Shown one piece after another: positions 35,401 through 46,669 of a DNA stretch of 64,000 nt. The notes under the pieces were generated by a model that saw only the letters and a program-made list of their open reading frames with translations, searched no databases and was not told the DNA's origin. Position numbers and translations under genes: made by a program. The stretch's first letter is position 1. Every line of letters starts with the position of its first letter. This stretch comes from Hemibagrus wyckioides (Eukaryota > Chordata > Actinopteri > Siluriformes > Bagridae): assembly GCF_019097595.1 (NCBI RefSeq), contig NC_080713.1, positions 13,654,199-13,718,198 of the forward strand, written 5' to 3'.

Positions 35401-36400
35401 AGCAGGTCTCTATAGGTCCAGAGGTGAGGCTACATCTAGTATCTGGTTGCAGAGAGTGAAAGGGTGATTTTCCATGCCACAACATCAGTGAAGGTCTTTC
35501 ACACATTTTCAAGAATGTTATGGTTTTATAACCCTGAGTCAAGACCTGCAAGATGAGTGACAGACAAACTGGCTGCCATAAGAGAGGTCTGGGAGAAGTG
35601 GGTGGAGCACCTGCCATACCTTTACAACCCTGGGCCTGTAGTGACCGTGGATGAGCCTTATGTTTCATTCAGAGGTAAACTTCTATTTTCTTATCTGTAA
35701 TTATTTTCATAATTATTTTTTCATAATCTCTAAATTATTTTTAATGTTGATTATCTTTTGTCAAAAGGTTGCTGTCCTTTCTGGGAATATATGCCCAGCA
35801 AGCCAGCAAAGTATGGCATAAAAATATGGGTGGCCTTTGATGCACAATCCAGCTATGCTTGGAAGATGCAAGTGTACACAGAGAAACTGACCATTGAAGG
35901 CCCAGAGAAGAATCAGGGGATATGGGTTGTACTTGATATGACAGATAGACTGAGGGTTCACAATGTCACATGTGACAAGTTTTTTTTTTACATCTTATGA
36001 ACTTGGCCAGCAGCTGCTGAAGAGAAAGATCACCATGGTTGGCACAGTCAGGAAAAACAAGCCTGAGCTGCCCCCTGCACTACTTTCAACAAAGGGGAGA
36101 GAGGCCTTCTCCTTAAAGTTTGCCCTCACCATCACTCTAGTTTCTTACATCTCAAAGAAGAACAAGACTGTGGTCCTCCTGAGCACACTGCACAAAACAG
36201 CAGACAAGGTCCTATTGTGAGGACAAGATGCCAGATATCACTCTGGACTACAACCACAACAAAGGAGATGTGGACAACATGGACATGGATTGGAACTTAC
36301 AGTTGCAGGAGGATGACTGCATGCTGGCCCTTGGTCATCTTTTATAACATCATTGATGTGTCCTCATATAAGACTTTGTAATTTTGAGTCAGGTCAACCC
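35400..36400 (+). mobile_element. piggyBac transposase fragment
   Basis: The + strand carries a large part of a piggyBac (PGBD-type) transposase core. A degraded LxxIREVWEKWV region is followed by VTVDEPYVSFRG with one catalytic Asp. Then come PFWEYMPSKPAKYGIKIWVA, AQSSYAWKMQVYTEK, VVLDMTDRLRVHNVTCDKFF with the second Asp, and TSYELGQQLLKRKITMVGTV and STKGREAFSLKF. A GTAAAC...AAAAG gap (35674-35765) interrupts the frame like a short intron. Frameshifts at about 35990 and 36200 and missing ends show that it is dead. Confidence 0.8.
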
Positions 36401-36419
36401 TGCCTGGATGCCCCCCCCC

Positions 36420-36705
36420 CCCCAATCAGGTGTCACACAAATGATGGGTCCCTTTTGAGTCTGGTTCCTCTCAATTTTTCTTCTTAATATAGTCTGAGGG
36501 AGTTTTTCCCTGCCAATGTTGCCTCTGGCTTGCTCATTAGAGATAAGTATAAATGTAAATTTTAAACTTTGTAACTCTTTGTAATTTCTATTCTAAATTA
36601 TAAATCTAAATCTAATTCTAAATCTAATATATATTTCTGTAAAACTGTTTAAGACAATGCCAATTGTTAAAAGAGATATTAAATTAAATTTTAATTGAAT
36701 CGAAA
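36420..36705 (+). mobile_element. L2/Rex-type LINE 3' UTR end
   Basis: GGTTCCTCTCAATTTTTCTT, GGGAGTTTTTCCCTGCCAAT and GCTTGCTCATTAGAGATAAG are the reverse of the LINE tails at 9240, 22380 and 31290. The segment ends in TTAATTGAATCG. It is the likely continuation of the copy at 34528-35400. A run of C at about 36411-36423 marks its start. Confidence 0.6.
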
Positions 36706-37784
36706 ATGTGAATCAGGTGCAGACTGTCATGTCACATGAATTTCATGATGAGGTGAGATGGAGATAGGAATCCATTTTCAGGTATTTCATCTTTTGTTTT
36801 TATGTTATGTTTGAACTTCCAAATGTCTGATCTAACAAACATTTAACAGAATTTATTTAATAGACTTAATTGAGGAAGTTGTGTCTGAAGCTCTGCCAAG
36901 GCCTACATGGTAGCAGACCAAGCCAGTGTGGCCATGCATACCATGTGCTTGTTGGGTATCTTCCAAATAATCACAGTTGAGTGCAGTTTGTCAGTTTGAG
37001 GCAGGCAGAAAGTGAAACTTATGTAAACAAGCAGAGTTCTTCCTAACTCTGTGTTGAGATTACTTGGTATTGTATATGGTTATAGAGTAAATGTCATACT
37101 TTAGGTGTTATAGTGCTGGCCAAGTTTCTACCATTTACATTTCATGATATCCTATGCTGGTCATCACTCCATGATGTCCTGTGCTGATCAACACTCAGGC
37201 ATAGCCTGAGTTTATGTTATGTTATGTTATGTTACGTTACTAGGCACTTAAATATAGACGAGTCCTTTTATTTTCAACTTGTGGTAAAGAGGCAGGTGAG
37301 TAAGGAAAGAGTGGGAAAATGTTTGTTATAATGTGAAAAGTGCTGTGGAGGCTTTTCTTTGGAGTCTTAGAACTATAGTCAGGTGAGGACTGAGCAAAGA
37401 TGCAAAGGCTGGTTGCAGAGAATATCAATGGGGCAGAGTGTGGACATCAAAACTCTGTTGCATATTGCAGTAGAGGGTGTACTGTTGTCTTTGAGAACAT
37501 AGGAGATACCATAATATGTTGCCAGCAACTCCTTGCTTCTTTGTGGCCACAACTCTTGAGTGTTCTTGGGGAGGGTGAGCACCCATAGTGATTAGTGTAT
37601 ACCAGCTATGCTTTATTACTATACTCTTCTCCACAGCCATATGCTATTCAATGGTTCACAAACCAGTGCTCAAAGTATGCTATCCATTCAACAATGTTTT
37701 AGCCATTGTATTATTGCTTTATTTACACATACCTTTAATATATTTGTTTCTCACCTTTAGTGTCATATACATTTTGTGCTACAG
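36706..37784 (+). other. reln intron, nothing recognised
   Basis: AT-rich intronic sequence with a short TATGT tandem (37212-37235). No gene or element boundary is seen. Confidence 0.4.
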
Positions 37785-37858
37785 ATCGTGGTAGGTTGTG
37801 AAGCAGACAGCTGTGAAGCTCATCATCCAGTGCTTCTACAATACAGAAAAGATGCCAG
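37785..37858 (+). CDS. reln: reln exon: repeat 8 A, short exon
   Basis: The acceptor is TGTGCTACAG ending at 37784 and the donor is GTGAGT at 37859. The 74-base exon encodes IVVGCEADSCEAHHPVLLQY then RKDA. It ends in phase 2 (AG of an Arg codon). Confidence 0.95.
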
Positions 37859-38296
37859 GTGAGTGAAATAAAGTCACAGAGACAGAATAATTGACTGAAA
37901 ACTGCAACTTTAGATAGAGAGACTAATACAGAGAGATAAGCCTGTTCTTTTTTGTTATGGATGATATCTGCTTCGGTGGTGGCTTTCTGACTCTGAGCAG
38001 GTATAGCTGGCTGTTTTGGGAAATTACAAAAATTAATAATATTCAGAATTATATTATATTAATGCTGCTTAATCAGATTAACCAGCACAGACCGGTACCA
38101 GCCATCCATGGACCTGTAAGACATTAATTCATGTGGCAAAAATATATATTTTTTTTGCTGAAAACTATTTTATAATTAACAGATTTAGTGATGAGCAATA
38201 TTAAACATATTGTTCTCACATTTTTTCATAAACTTTTAGGGGAAGTTGTGATTTGTTGCTGTCTAATAGCAATTTGCTTATGTATTTTCCCTACAG

Positions 38297-38458
38297 GTCA
38301 GACCTTTGGCACTTGGTACAGTCTGCATGCCTCCCCTCTTCAGTGAATAATGTGGGTTGTTCCCCTTTCCAGTTTCATGAGTCCAGCATTTACAGCCCAG
38401 TTAACAGCTTAGTTTGGACCAGAGTTACTTTACAGCTACCTGACCATGTCTCTTCTGG
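38297..38458 (+). CDS. reln: reln exon: repeat 8 A sub-repeat
   Basis: The acceptor is TTTTCCCTACAG ending at 38296 and the donor is GTATGG at 38459. It encodes [35 protein letters not shown] and ends [11 protein letters not shown]. It is strongly conserved with mammals. Confidence 0.95.
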
Positions 38459-38945
38459 GTATGGAATACTGTGACAGTTGTTATTTCTGTGTGATAAACA
38501 TTGAATGTGACAAAAACACAGTGAATGTCACTGTTGCAGAATTCTAGAAAACAGCAAAAAGAAAGATACAGTTATTCATTTTAAGGCATATTAATATTTT
38601 GTTTCAAATTAAGTTTTGACATCTCTCCTTAAAGAAAATACCAAAAAATAACTCGCCTTACTTTGGCTGTCTGTCTGAAAGATCAAGTTGAAATTGTAAA
38701 ATGTGGAATGGGCTAGGTAGGTGTGCTTTTCTCTTGCAATGAATGTCACATTTTATCAAGCTGTTAGCTATATACATAGTAACAAGAAAATTATTCAGCA
38801 GCATAGATTCAGCTCTCTAGCAAGTATTAAATCTGAGAAGGAGAGTGATAAATATAGGCAAAGACAAACACACACACACAATATCAACTTATATGCAATA
38901 AGATAACAATGGATGACCAAATCTAGGAACCACAAGCACAACAAA

Positions 38946-39001
<56 letters not shown>

Positions 39002-39546
39002 AAATGGATATGTCAAAATCATTAAAAGTCAATGAGTTTATTATACTGTAGGGAAAGGTCTTAGCCCTCAGACAATATTAATTAATTACCCAATTAATTA
39101 GGAGAAATATGATCAGAATTAAATGACAACAGCTATGTAAGTTTGGTGGGAGTATGCCTTAATTCTGAAAACCTGTTACTGTCATGTCCTTTGACAGTAA
39201 TAACTCATTGTGATGGCAATAATATTCCCTAGCCAGATAACAGGATGTGCAATTTTAGAGGCTTAGAATCGTGAAGAAATGAAAATAATACTTCACTATG
39301 AATATAATCAATACTTAATTATTATATCTAAACTAGTACACAGAAACTATTCTAACAATAATGTACACACTCACGCACACACATGAACTATGTGTGAATA
39401 AATATATGGAATATTCTAGAACTTAGTCCATGAGCAAACAATCTCTGCTTTAGTTTCAAGAGTTGGGAAGTATATTACTTTTGTTGCTTTAGTTTGCTAG
39501 GAGGAGGTAATGGTGTCATTGTTCAGGAGGTCTTGAATCAGGGTTA
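38459..39546 (+). other. reln intron with a GAAA microsatellite
   Basis: No gene is seen. A (GAAA)n tract occupies 38945-39004. Confidence 0.5.
38945..39004. repeat. (GAAA)n microsatellite
   Basis: About 15 uninterrupted GAAA units in the reln intron. Confidence 0.95.
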
Positions 39547-40624
39547 TGCTGAGTTGACACTGCACGATTTTAGCCCTGACTTTCAGTCGCCGACAAATTT
39601 TGCAAAGTTTCAAATGCCCAAAATTGAAGGCAAATCAGAGCTCGTGCACGAGTGACAGTTGCCAATGTGTCGCCAACGTCTGTGAAATATTTGGCATGCT
39701 AAATATCTGGACCTGTTGGCAACTCAAAATCCTGCAGTGTGAAAGGAGTTCTGACTGAAAAATACATCGGCACTGACCTTCAGCCAAAGAGATAGCAAGA
39801 TACATGGCAGCAGCAATTTGGGAGGAGTTGTAAAACACAATATCTGCAAGCATGGCTTCAGTTGGAACACAATATTATAGTCTAATAGAGTTTATAGGTT
39901 TTAATGTCTTAAATATAGTTATATCAGAATAAAGAAGCTTTACAATAGCATCAACAGAAATAAAGCAGAAACATTTGCTTGACCAGCCGCAGCAGCACAT
40001 TGCAAAATTATTTATTTGTTCAATTATGCAGAATGCACAATCCTTGTTCCCCGCACAGACCATTTGGATCGCAAACTTTTTGTGGGGTACCATTTCCAGT
40101 CTCGTGCAAGAACTCTGATCTCGTGTGATCTTGTATTATTTCTTTATTATTTCTTGTGTACATTTGGTTGTGAAACACAGTTTGCAGACCAGACAGAGTT
40201 GTCAGCGATTCTTCCTGTTGTGAAGTCATGCAATGTGAACACAGCAGCAACTGAATGCTCCCCCAGATAGTCATGCAGTGTGAACTCGGCAATAGAAATC
40301 TAAACTTTGCTTGCCGAAATTTGATTAAACTAATGCAGAGTTCACACTGCATGATTTTCAGTCACTGGATCACTGGAGCATTCAGTTGCTGCCTATCTTG
40401 CACTCTCATTGGCTGTTATTTTTCAGTCAGAACTCCTTTCACACTGAGAGATTTGGCACATCAGTGACTCCCTCAGATCACATCTTTGGTAATTCACACT
40501 GCGTGATCGTCACTCATATGCACAAGCTCCGATTTGCCTTCAATTTTGACCATTTGTCGGCAACTTTGCAAATCTCGTCAGGGACTGAAAATCGGAGCTT
40601 AAATCGTGCAGTGTGAACCCGACA
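39547..40624. mobile_element. Harbinger-like non-autonomous element with long inverted repeats
   Basis: The left end TGCTGAGTTGACACTGCACG pairs with the reverse complement of the right end, TGTCGGGTTCACACTGCACG. Both arms continue for over 100 bases (TTGCAAAGTT, AAAATTGAAGGCAAATC, GAGCTxGTGCA). TTA flanks the element on both sides (39544-39546, 40625-40627), as in PIF/Harbinger targets. No transposase is present. Extra end-like copies at about 40266 and 40336 suggest one element nested in another. Confidence 0.65.
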
Positions 40625-40627
40625 TTA

Positions 40628-42451
40628 GGGTTATGTGGTTAATATTACTGTAGTCAGTTTACATTAGGAGTTACAACAATTTGCAGTCCACCAATATACT
40701 GGAAATCTAAAATTCTGCTTACAGACATGACATACTTTTATTGGAATAATACCTTACAGACATAATATCATGAATACACGCATGGTAGCAAGGGGTGTGT
40801 GGGGGGTGTAATTAGACTTGGTAGAGATGTAAACCACAACCCAAGCTTCTGTGCATTAGAATTACAACTACACCATCCTGGGAATTTCACACAGGGAAAT
40901 GTTAACAATACCCTAATGTTGGTATTAGGTCACTGAGGTACGTTTATATTACAAAAAATGGTAGGCAGGAAAGGTGAATATAGTTCCAGAATACCAAACT
41001 TTATTAATACACAAAATTCTGGTTACAAATAACAAAACAATAATCCTAAGGGGAAAAGAAATACAAGAAGAAGACAATTTACATAGAAAATAAAACACAT
41101 ACACTACACACAAAATAAACCAAGACAACAAAGAAGCAGAACTAATCCACAGGACTGAGTCTTCCAAGAGTGGGGAATGGTCACCTGGTTTCCTAAAGTA
41201 TTTATCCAAAAGCACATTTCACACAAGTCACTGTACACTCAGATAAAACCAGCACAAAGAATAACATTAGCAATAAAACACACAAAGAAACCAGATACCA
41301 ACAATCCCTTCACAAATAGGGGAGATATGATGGCATTCCCACACTGTTGAAGAACAGTAACCTTGCTATAATAGCAACAAAATGGCGATGGCTTCTAACC
41401 TTAGTGTAGAAAAGTAGTATCAATGTTGTGCAAATAACGACACTGCCGGACACACTGATCGCAAAAAAGCAGAGGGAGAAACCTGCTCTGAATGTAAACA
41501 GAAAAGCTAAATAAATTACCAGTGGTTATTAACTATCTGCTCATATGCCAAACTCCCAAACAAAATTTAGGACATTCTAATATACTTACTGCCACAAGAT
41601 ATCACCCCAAGTGCAGAATTCTTTTCACAGGCAAGTTTTTACAGCACTCACATAAATCACAGATTGGAACTGGAATACAAGAAATCACACATTACACACA
41701 TTTGCTTAGTTGGATCTCTCAAACAAATGTTTCCTGCTATTGCTAGCTCACAACTTGCTTGTTGGGGTGTACCAAATAAAAGAGATGCGATGTATTTAAC
41801 AACAGGATGAACCCATTTATGGTCTCTCATGCATCAAACTATTTATTGCCACATTTTCTTAGTGACAGGTGGGACAGTAGGGCAAGAGGGCAAGACAATT
41901 CCTTTGCTATGTTATCAAGCACAAGAAAGAGTCAAAACATAAATGCACAGAAGCAAAGGACTGAGGAAAACACCCCAGCATAGAAGTGTTTATTTACAGA
42001 ATGTGTTAAAGAGGGAGTGAGGTTGGTGTGCTCTGTGATAGTGAAGTGCTCTTGTAAGGTGGGGCTCAGTACATTAGTAATTTTGAGGAGTGTATTGAGG
42101 ATCACAGCTCAGATAGCTGGCTGAGATTGTTGCTGCAATCTGGGAACATAAGAGAGAAGAGAGATAGCATTAGTAGCATGCCAGAATCTACCCATCTCCC
42201 ATCTGTGAATGCCATCTTTTATGTTCCACTCATAATTAGGGGAAAGGGTGCATCTTCCACACCATGGCATGCTGTCTATAACAGTAGTGTTGAACAGGCA
42301 CTTTCCTTTCAGCACCACTGAACTTGTTTGTTGCAAGGCATGATCTGCAGATTGTGATCTGTTTGCTAAAATAAAAAAAAATACATTTTTAAATATAAAA
42401 CCATTAGATTATAAAATGGATAGTTTAGTACTGGTACACTATCCAAATATA
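40628..42451 (+). other. reln intron, nothing recognised
   Basis: 1.8 kb without a supported gene. 40960-41560 is A-rich and could be an old LTR, but no partner was seen. Confidence 0.35.
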
Positions 42452-43255
42452 CACTACTCACAAAAAGTTAAGGATATTTGGCTTTTGGGTGAAATTTATG
42501 GAAAATGTAAAATGTTCATGCTACAGTGATATTATATCATGAAAGTAGGGCATTTAAGTAGAAGCATGCAATGGTGATTTCTTCATCTTAAACAATTTAT
42601 TGAAACAAAAGCTAACAACAGTTGTGGGCATAACACAACAAAAAATGTCTCAATAATTTGTCATGTGCCCTTGACCATCAATTACAGCTTGACAATGACA
42701 TCTCATGCTGTTCACGAGTTGACTTATTGTCTGCTGAGGCATGGCATTCCACTCTTCTTGAAGGGCGGCCCTCAGGTCATTAAGGTTTTGTGGTGCAGGG
42801 TTACGAGCCTCTACACAGGGACTCAGGTGATCCCATAGGCTTTCTATGGTATCAGGTCTGGAGAAAGTGCAGGCCAGTCCATTTGAGGTACCCCAGCCTC
42901 CAGAAGCTGTTCCCTAATGATGCGACCTCGATGAGCTGGAGCATTGTTGTCTATGAAGATGAAATTAGGCCTGTGTTGTTCATGCAGGGGCACAATGACT
43001 GGATTAATGATGTTATTCGGGTAGTATTGGCTTGTCACTTTACCATTCACAAGATGTAGGGCAGTTCTGTATTGAGTAGACACACCTGCCCAGACTGTAA
43101 CACCACCAGTGGCTGATGCATACCACTCTCTTTGACATCTCCAACATTGTTGGCGGCCATCATTTCTGCTCAAGTGAATCGACTTTCATCAGAGAACAAC
43201 ACTGAGGCCCACTGGTCCCTCATCCAGTGTAAATGTTCCCTGGCTTTTTGCATTT
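42452..43255 (-). mobile_element. Tc1-like element, transposase N-terminus missing
   Basis: The low-coordinate end TACACTACTCACAAAAAGTT is a Tc1-like terminus. The - strand open part (42844-43173) reads GVTVWAGVSTQYRTALHLVN, IDNNAPAHRGRII and QMDWPALSPDLIP, i.e. the second and third catalytic regions. The element stops at about 43255 before the helix-turn-helix part, so it is truncated. Confidence 0.65.
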
Positions 43256-43733
43256 TTACCTATATTACCAAAAAAAAAACAAAAAAAAAAAACAGTAAAT
43301 AATGTGATCATCTGTAAAGAAATGAAACACAGCTTAATAGTTTCCAGGCAACAGTAAGTACAATTACATACATTTACAATTATCTACAAAATACATAATA
43401 AAGCTGACAAATAGTATAACAGCATAATGGTTATGACATACACAAGCTGTCATGAAGCTAAAATATACACAGGAGTCAACAAGGGGAGTTTGGCTGCTAA
43501 TTCTGAGACAATCTAAGTGGTTCTTAGAAAATTTCTAAATTTATTTTTTTGTTTAGAGCCTTTATTTTGTTAAATGTTGACCTCTGTGACATATTCCTCT
43601 CTCTTGCAAGTAATTGCATGTTACATGTTCCGGAATAATTTATTAGCCAACAAGATTATTTTGTTTATTTGGTTTATTCTGTTCACCATAACCAAATATA
43701 ATGTAAACATGCTCCTCTTCACATGATCTTCAG
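43256..43733 (+). other. reln intron end, nothing recognised
   Basis: AT-rich sequence with an A-run at 43270-43293, leading to the acceptor TGATCTTCAG that ends at 43733. Confidence 0.5.
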
Positions 43734-43891
43734 TGCAACACAATTCCGCTGGATTCAGAAAGAGGATGCTGGTGAGAGACATGGCTGGGGAGTCGATAAT
43801 GTCTACATTGGGGAAGCATGTCCAGGTCTTTGCAGTGGACATGGATACTGCACCACTGGAGCAGTCTGCCTTTGCGACGATGGGCACTATG
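43734..43891 (+). CDS. reln: reln exon: end of repeat 8 A, EGF-like 8
   Basis: The acceptor is GATCTTCAG ending at 43733. The donor is GTTGGC at 43892, which fits frame and homology but is a poor donor match. It encodes [29 protein letters not shown] and EGF-like 8 up to CLCDDGHY. The last EGF cysteine comes from the next exon (GDDC). If the donor is skipped, the frame reads WHC and stops at once. Confidence 0.92.
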
Positions 43892-44003
43892 GTTGGCACT
43901 GCTAATTTGAACTTTACCACTTTACAGGATATATTAATTTATTTTGAAGGTTTTAAAGTTAGAGATCTGGTTTGTAAAAGTTGTAATATTAATGTTCTCT
44001 CAG

Positions 44004-44223
44004 GTGATGATTGTGCCCTGTGGATCAGTGATCTTCCTAATTCTATCAAGGACAACTTTGAGTCTGGGTCTGTGTCTGAGGACAGCTGGAGTCTCATTCA
44101 GGGTGGAGGGGTTAGCAGTGGCTGTGGCCAGCTTTCCCCACATGCTCATGGGGACTCCCTATATTTTAATGGCTGCAAAATGAGACATGGCATCTCCAAA
44201 CCTCTGGACCTGTCTAGAGCCAG
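44004..44223 (+). CDS. reln: reln exon: EGF-like 8 end, repeat 8 B start
   Basis: The acceptor is TTCTCTCAG ending at 44003 and the donor is GTACAT at 44224. It encodes (G)[50 protein letters not shown] and ends KPLDLSRA. The preceding intron is only 112 bases. Confidence 0.95.
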
Positions 44224-44448
44224 GTACATCACACAGTATAGCAATAGGCCAGAGTAGCATTCACTGCATGTACTCAAGTTTAAGGCCTTATTCTCAGATT
44301 TCTATTATGGAATTTGCTGATTGGTAAACAGCTGTGTTTTAGATTATCAGTGCTTTGTCAAATGTCTAGAGCATTGCTATTGCTAGATCAGAACTGACAC
44401 TTTCTAGATTTCTCTCTCTCTCAAACTCTCTCTTTCTCTCCATTGCAG

Positions 44449-44646
44449 CAAGATCATGTTTGTGCTGCAGATTGGGAGCATATCACAGACAGACAGCTGT
44501 AACACGGCATTAAACCAGGCTGACACTGCTGACCGGGCTGTGCTGCTTCAATATAGTGTCAACAGTGGAATCAGCTGGCATATCATTGCTCAGCACCAGA
44601 ATAAAGACTTCATAAAAGCCCAGAGAGTCTCCTATAATATTCCCCT
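44449..44646 (+). CDS. reln: reln exon: repeat 8 B sub-repeat
   Basis: The acceptor is CTCTCCATTGCAG ending at 44448, after a long pyrimidine tract, and the donor is GTAAGT at 44647. It encodes [38 protein letters not shown] and ends RVSYNIPL. Confidence 0.96.
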
Positions 44647-44728
44647 GTAAGTCATAAAGCATATGTGACATCAGTATTGTTTATGTTTTTATATCTAAAT
44701 AGGCTGATTATAATTCTTCCTTTTATAG

Positions 44729-44827
44729 TGAAGCCCGTGTGAAAGGAGTGCAACTGCGATGGTGGCAACCACATCATGGTGGTACAGGGAAAGATCAGTG
44801 GGCTCTGGACAATGTGGAAGTTGTTCT
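44729..44827 (+). CDS. reln: reln exon: end of repeat 8 B
   Basis: The acceptor is CCTTTTATAG ending at 44728 and the donor is GTGAGT at 44828. It encodes [29 protein letters not shown]. Reading on into the intron meets TGA immediately (44829-44831), so any transcript ending here would give reelin without the C-terminal region. Confidence 0.95.
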
Positions 44828-45207
44828 GTGAGTAGACTCACAAACTTTCACACTGTTGTTTGATCCTTTATCTTCCCAATTGGTTCCCAATATTTTTATT
44901 GCATTTTCCTGTATTTGCACAATGCTGGCCTTACCTGCAGTTATCTCACCTGCACCTTCCTCATGTGTTGTGTCTTTTCTCTCTTAATCAGATCCTAAAT
45001 ATAGTCTTTTCTCTCACAGCCCCTTTAATTTCTGCTCTTTGCCTTCTGGATCTCTGGCATCCCTTCTCTTGCTTTGTTTTGTCTTTCCTAGAATTTGCCC
45101 TCCAATATCTTTCTGCATGTTATTAGCAAACTCCCTATGTCTCTCCTGTCTTGCACCCTAATTTTTGCTCTCTCATATACTTTGCTGCCCTCTGGATATG
45201 GCTGTAG

Positions 45208-45213
45208 AGTCAG
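45208..45213 (+). CDS. reln: reln 6-base microexon (Val-Ser)
   Basis: AGTCAG is flanked by GGCTGTAG and GTAAGT, a perfect donor. Joined in phase 2 between 44827 and 52242 it gives VVL-VS-SRKQN, the same as mammalian reelin VVL-VS-TRKQN, where a 6-base exon adds Val-Ser in brain transcripts. A pyrimidine-rich stretch precedes it. UGCUGC at 45183-45188 sits where SRRM4-dependent neural microexons usually have a UGC motif. Skipping it also keeps frame. Inclusion is inferred, not shown. Confidence 0.85.
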
Positions 45214-45279
45214 GTAAGTGCTCCATCTTTCCTGAAATACAGACTTTTCCTCCACAGTATACTGTATGTGAAAAATATA

Positions 45280-46669
45280 TACTGCTCAAATGAAATGGAA
45301 ATGAAAATTATCAACCTACAGAGGGTTGAATTCAAAGAATCCCCAAAAATCAAAGTGAAAAAATGATGCAGCAGGCTAGTCCATTTTGCTGAAATTTCAT
45401 TGGAGCAATTCAAAATGGTACTCAGTAGTTTGTATGGCCCCCACGTGCTTTTATGCATGCCTGACAATGTCAGGGCATGCTCCCAATGAGACAATGGATG
45501 GTGTCCTGGGGTACTTCCTCACAGATCTGGACCAGGGCATCACTGAGCTCCTGGACAGTCTGAGGTGCAACCTGGCGGCATCAGATGGACCGAAATATAA
45601 TGTCCCAGAGGTGTTCTATTGGATTTAGGTCAGACAAGCGTAGGGGCCATTCAATGCTATCAATTCCTTCATCCTCCAGGAACTAACTGAATACTCTCGC
45701 CACATGAGGCCGGGCATTGTCATGCACCAGGAGGGACCCAGGATCCACAGTGTAGGTTCTTACAATGGATCCAAGGATTTCATCCCGACACATAATGGCA
45801 GTCAGGGTGCCATTGTCTAGCCTTTAGAGGTCTGTGCGTCCCTCCATGGATATGCCTCCCCAGACCATCACTGACCCACCACCAAACCTGAATATGCTGA
45901 ATAATGTTATAGGCAGCATAATGTTCTCCACGGCTTCTCTAGACCCTTTCACATCTGTCACATGTTCTCAGGGTGAACCTGCTTTCTGTGAAAAGCACAG
46001 GGTGCCAGTGGCGGTCCTGCCAATTCTGGTTTTCAATGGCAAATGCCAATCAAGTGCCGCAGTGAGTACAGGGCCCACTAGAGGATGTTAGGCACTCAGG
46101 CCATTCTCATGAACTCATGATTGTTTGGTCAGAGACATTCACACCAGTGGCCTGCTGGAGGGCTCTGGCAGTGCTCATCCTGTTCCTTCTTGCTGATGGG
46201 TTAAGGACCTTCTACGGCCTTGTCCAGCTCTCCTAGAGTAACTGCCCATTTCCTGAAATCTCATCCATGCTCTTGAGAATGTGCTGGGAGACACAGCAAA
46301 CCTTCTGGCAATGGCATGTATTGATGTACCATCCTGGAGGAGTTGGACTGCCTGTGAACCTCTGTAGGGTCCAGGTATCGCCTCATGCTACCAGTAGTGA
46401 CACTGACCCTAGCCAAATGCAAAATTAGTGAAAACACTCAAAAAACATAAAAATGTCAGTGACCTCCACCTGTAAAACCATCCCTGTTTTGGGGGTTGTC
46501 TCATTGTTGCCTATGTAGTGCACCTGTTACTTTCATTAACACCAAAGCAGCTGAAACTTATTAACAACCCCCTCTGCTACTTAACTGATCAGATCAATAT
46601 CCCAGGAGTTTAACTGACTTGATGCTATACTTTGATTAAAACTTGTTTCTTTAATTTTTTTGAGCAGTG
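45280..46669 (-). mobile_element. Tc1-like element, near full length, transposase decayed
   Basis: The ends are TACTGCTCAAA on the left and TTTGAGCAGTG on the right, with TA on both flanks. The - strand carries Tc1 transposase pieces: SVMVWGGIS, VHDNARPHVARVFS and LSDLNPIEHLWD, interrupted by stops and frameshifts. With HDN as the second Asp the spacing is about DD34E. The insertion is 66 bases after the microexon's donor. A 3' fragment of the same family is at 12625-12930. Confidence 0.75.
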
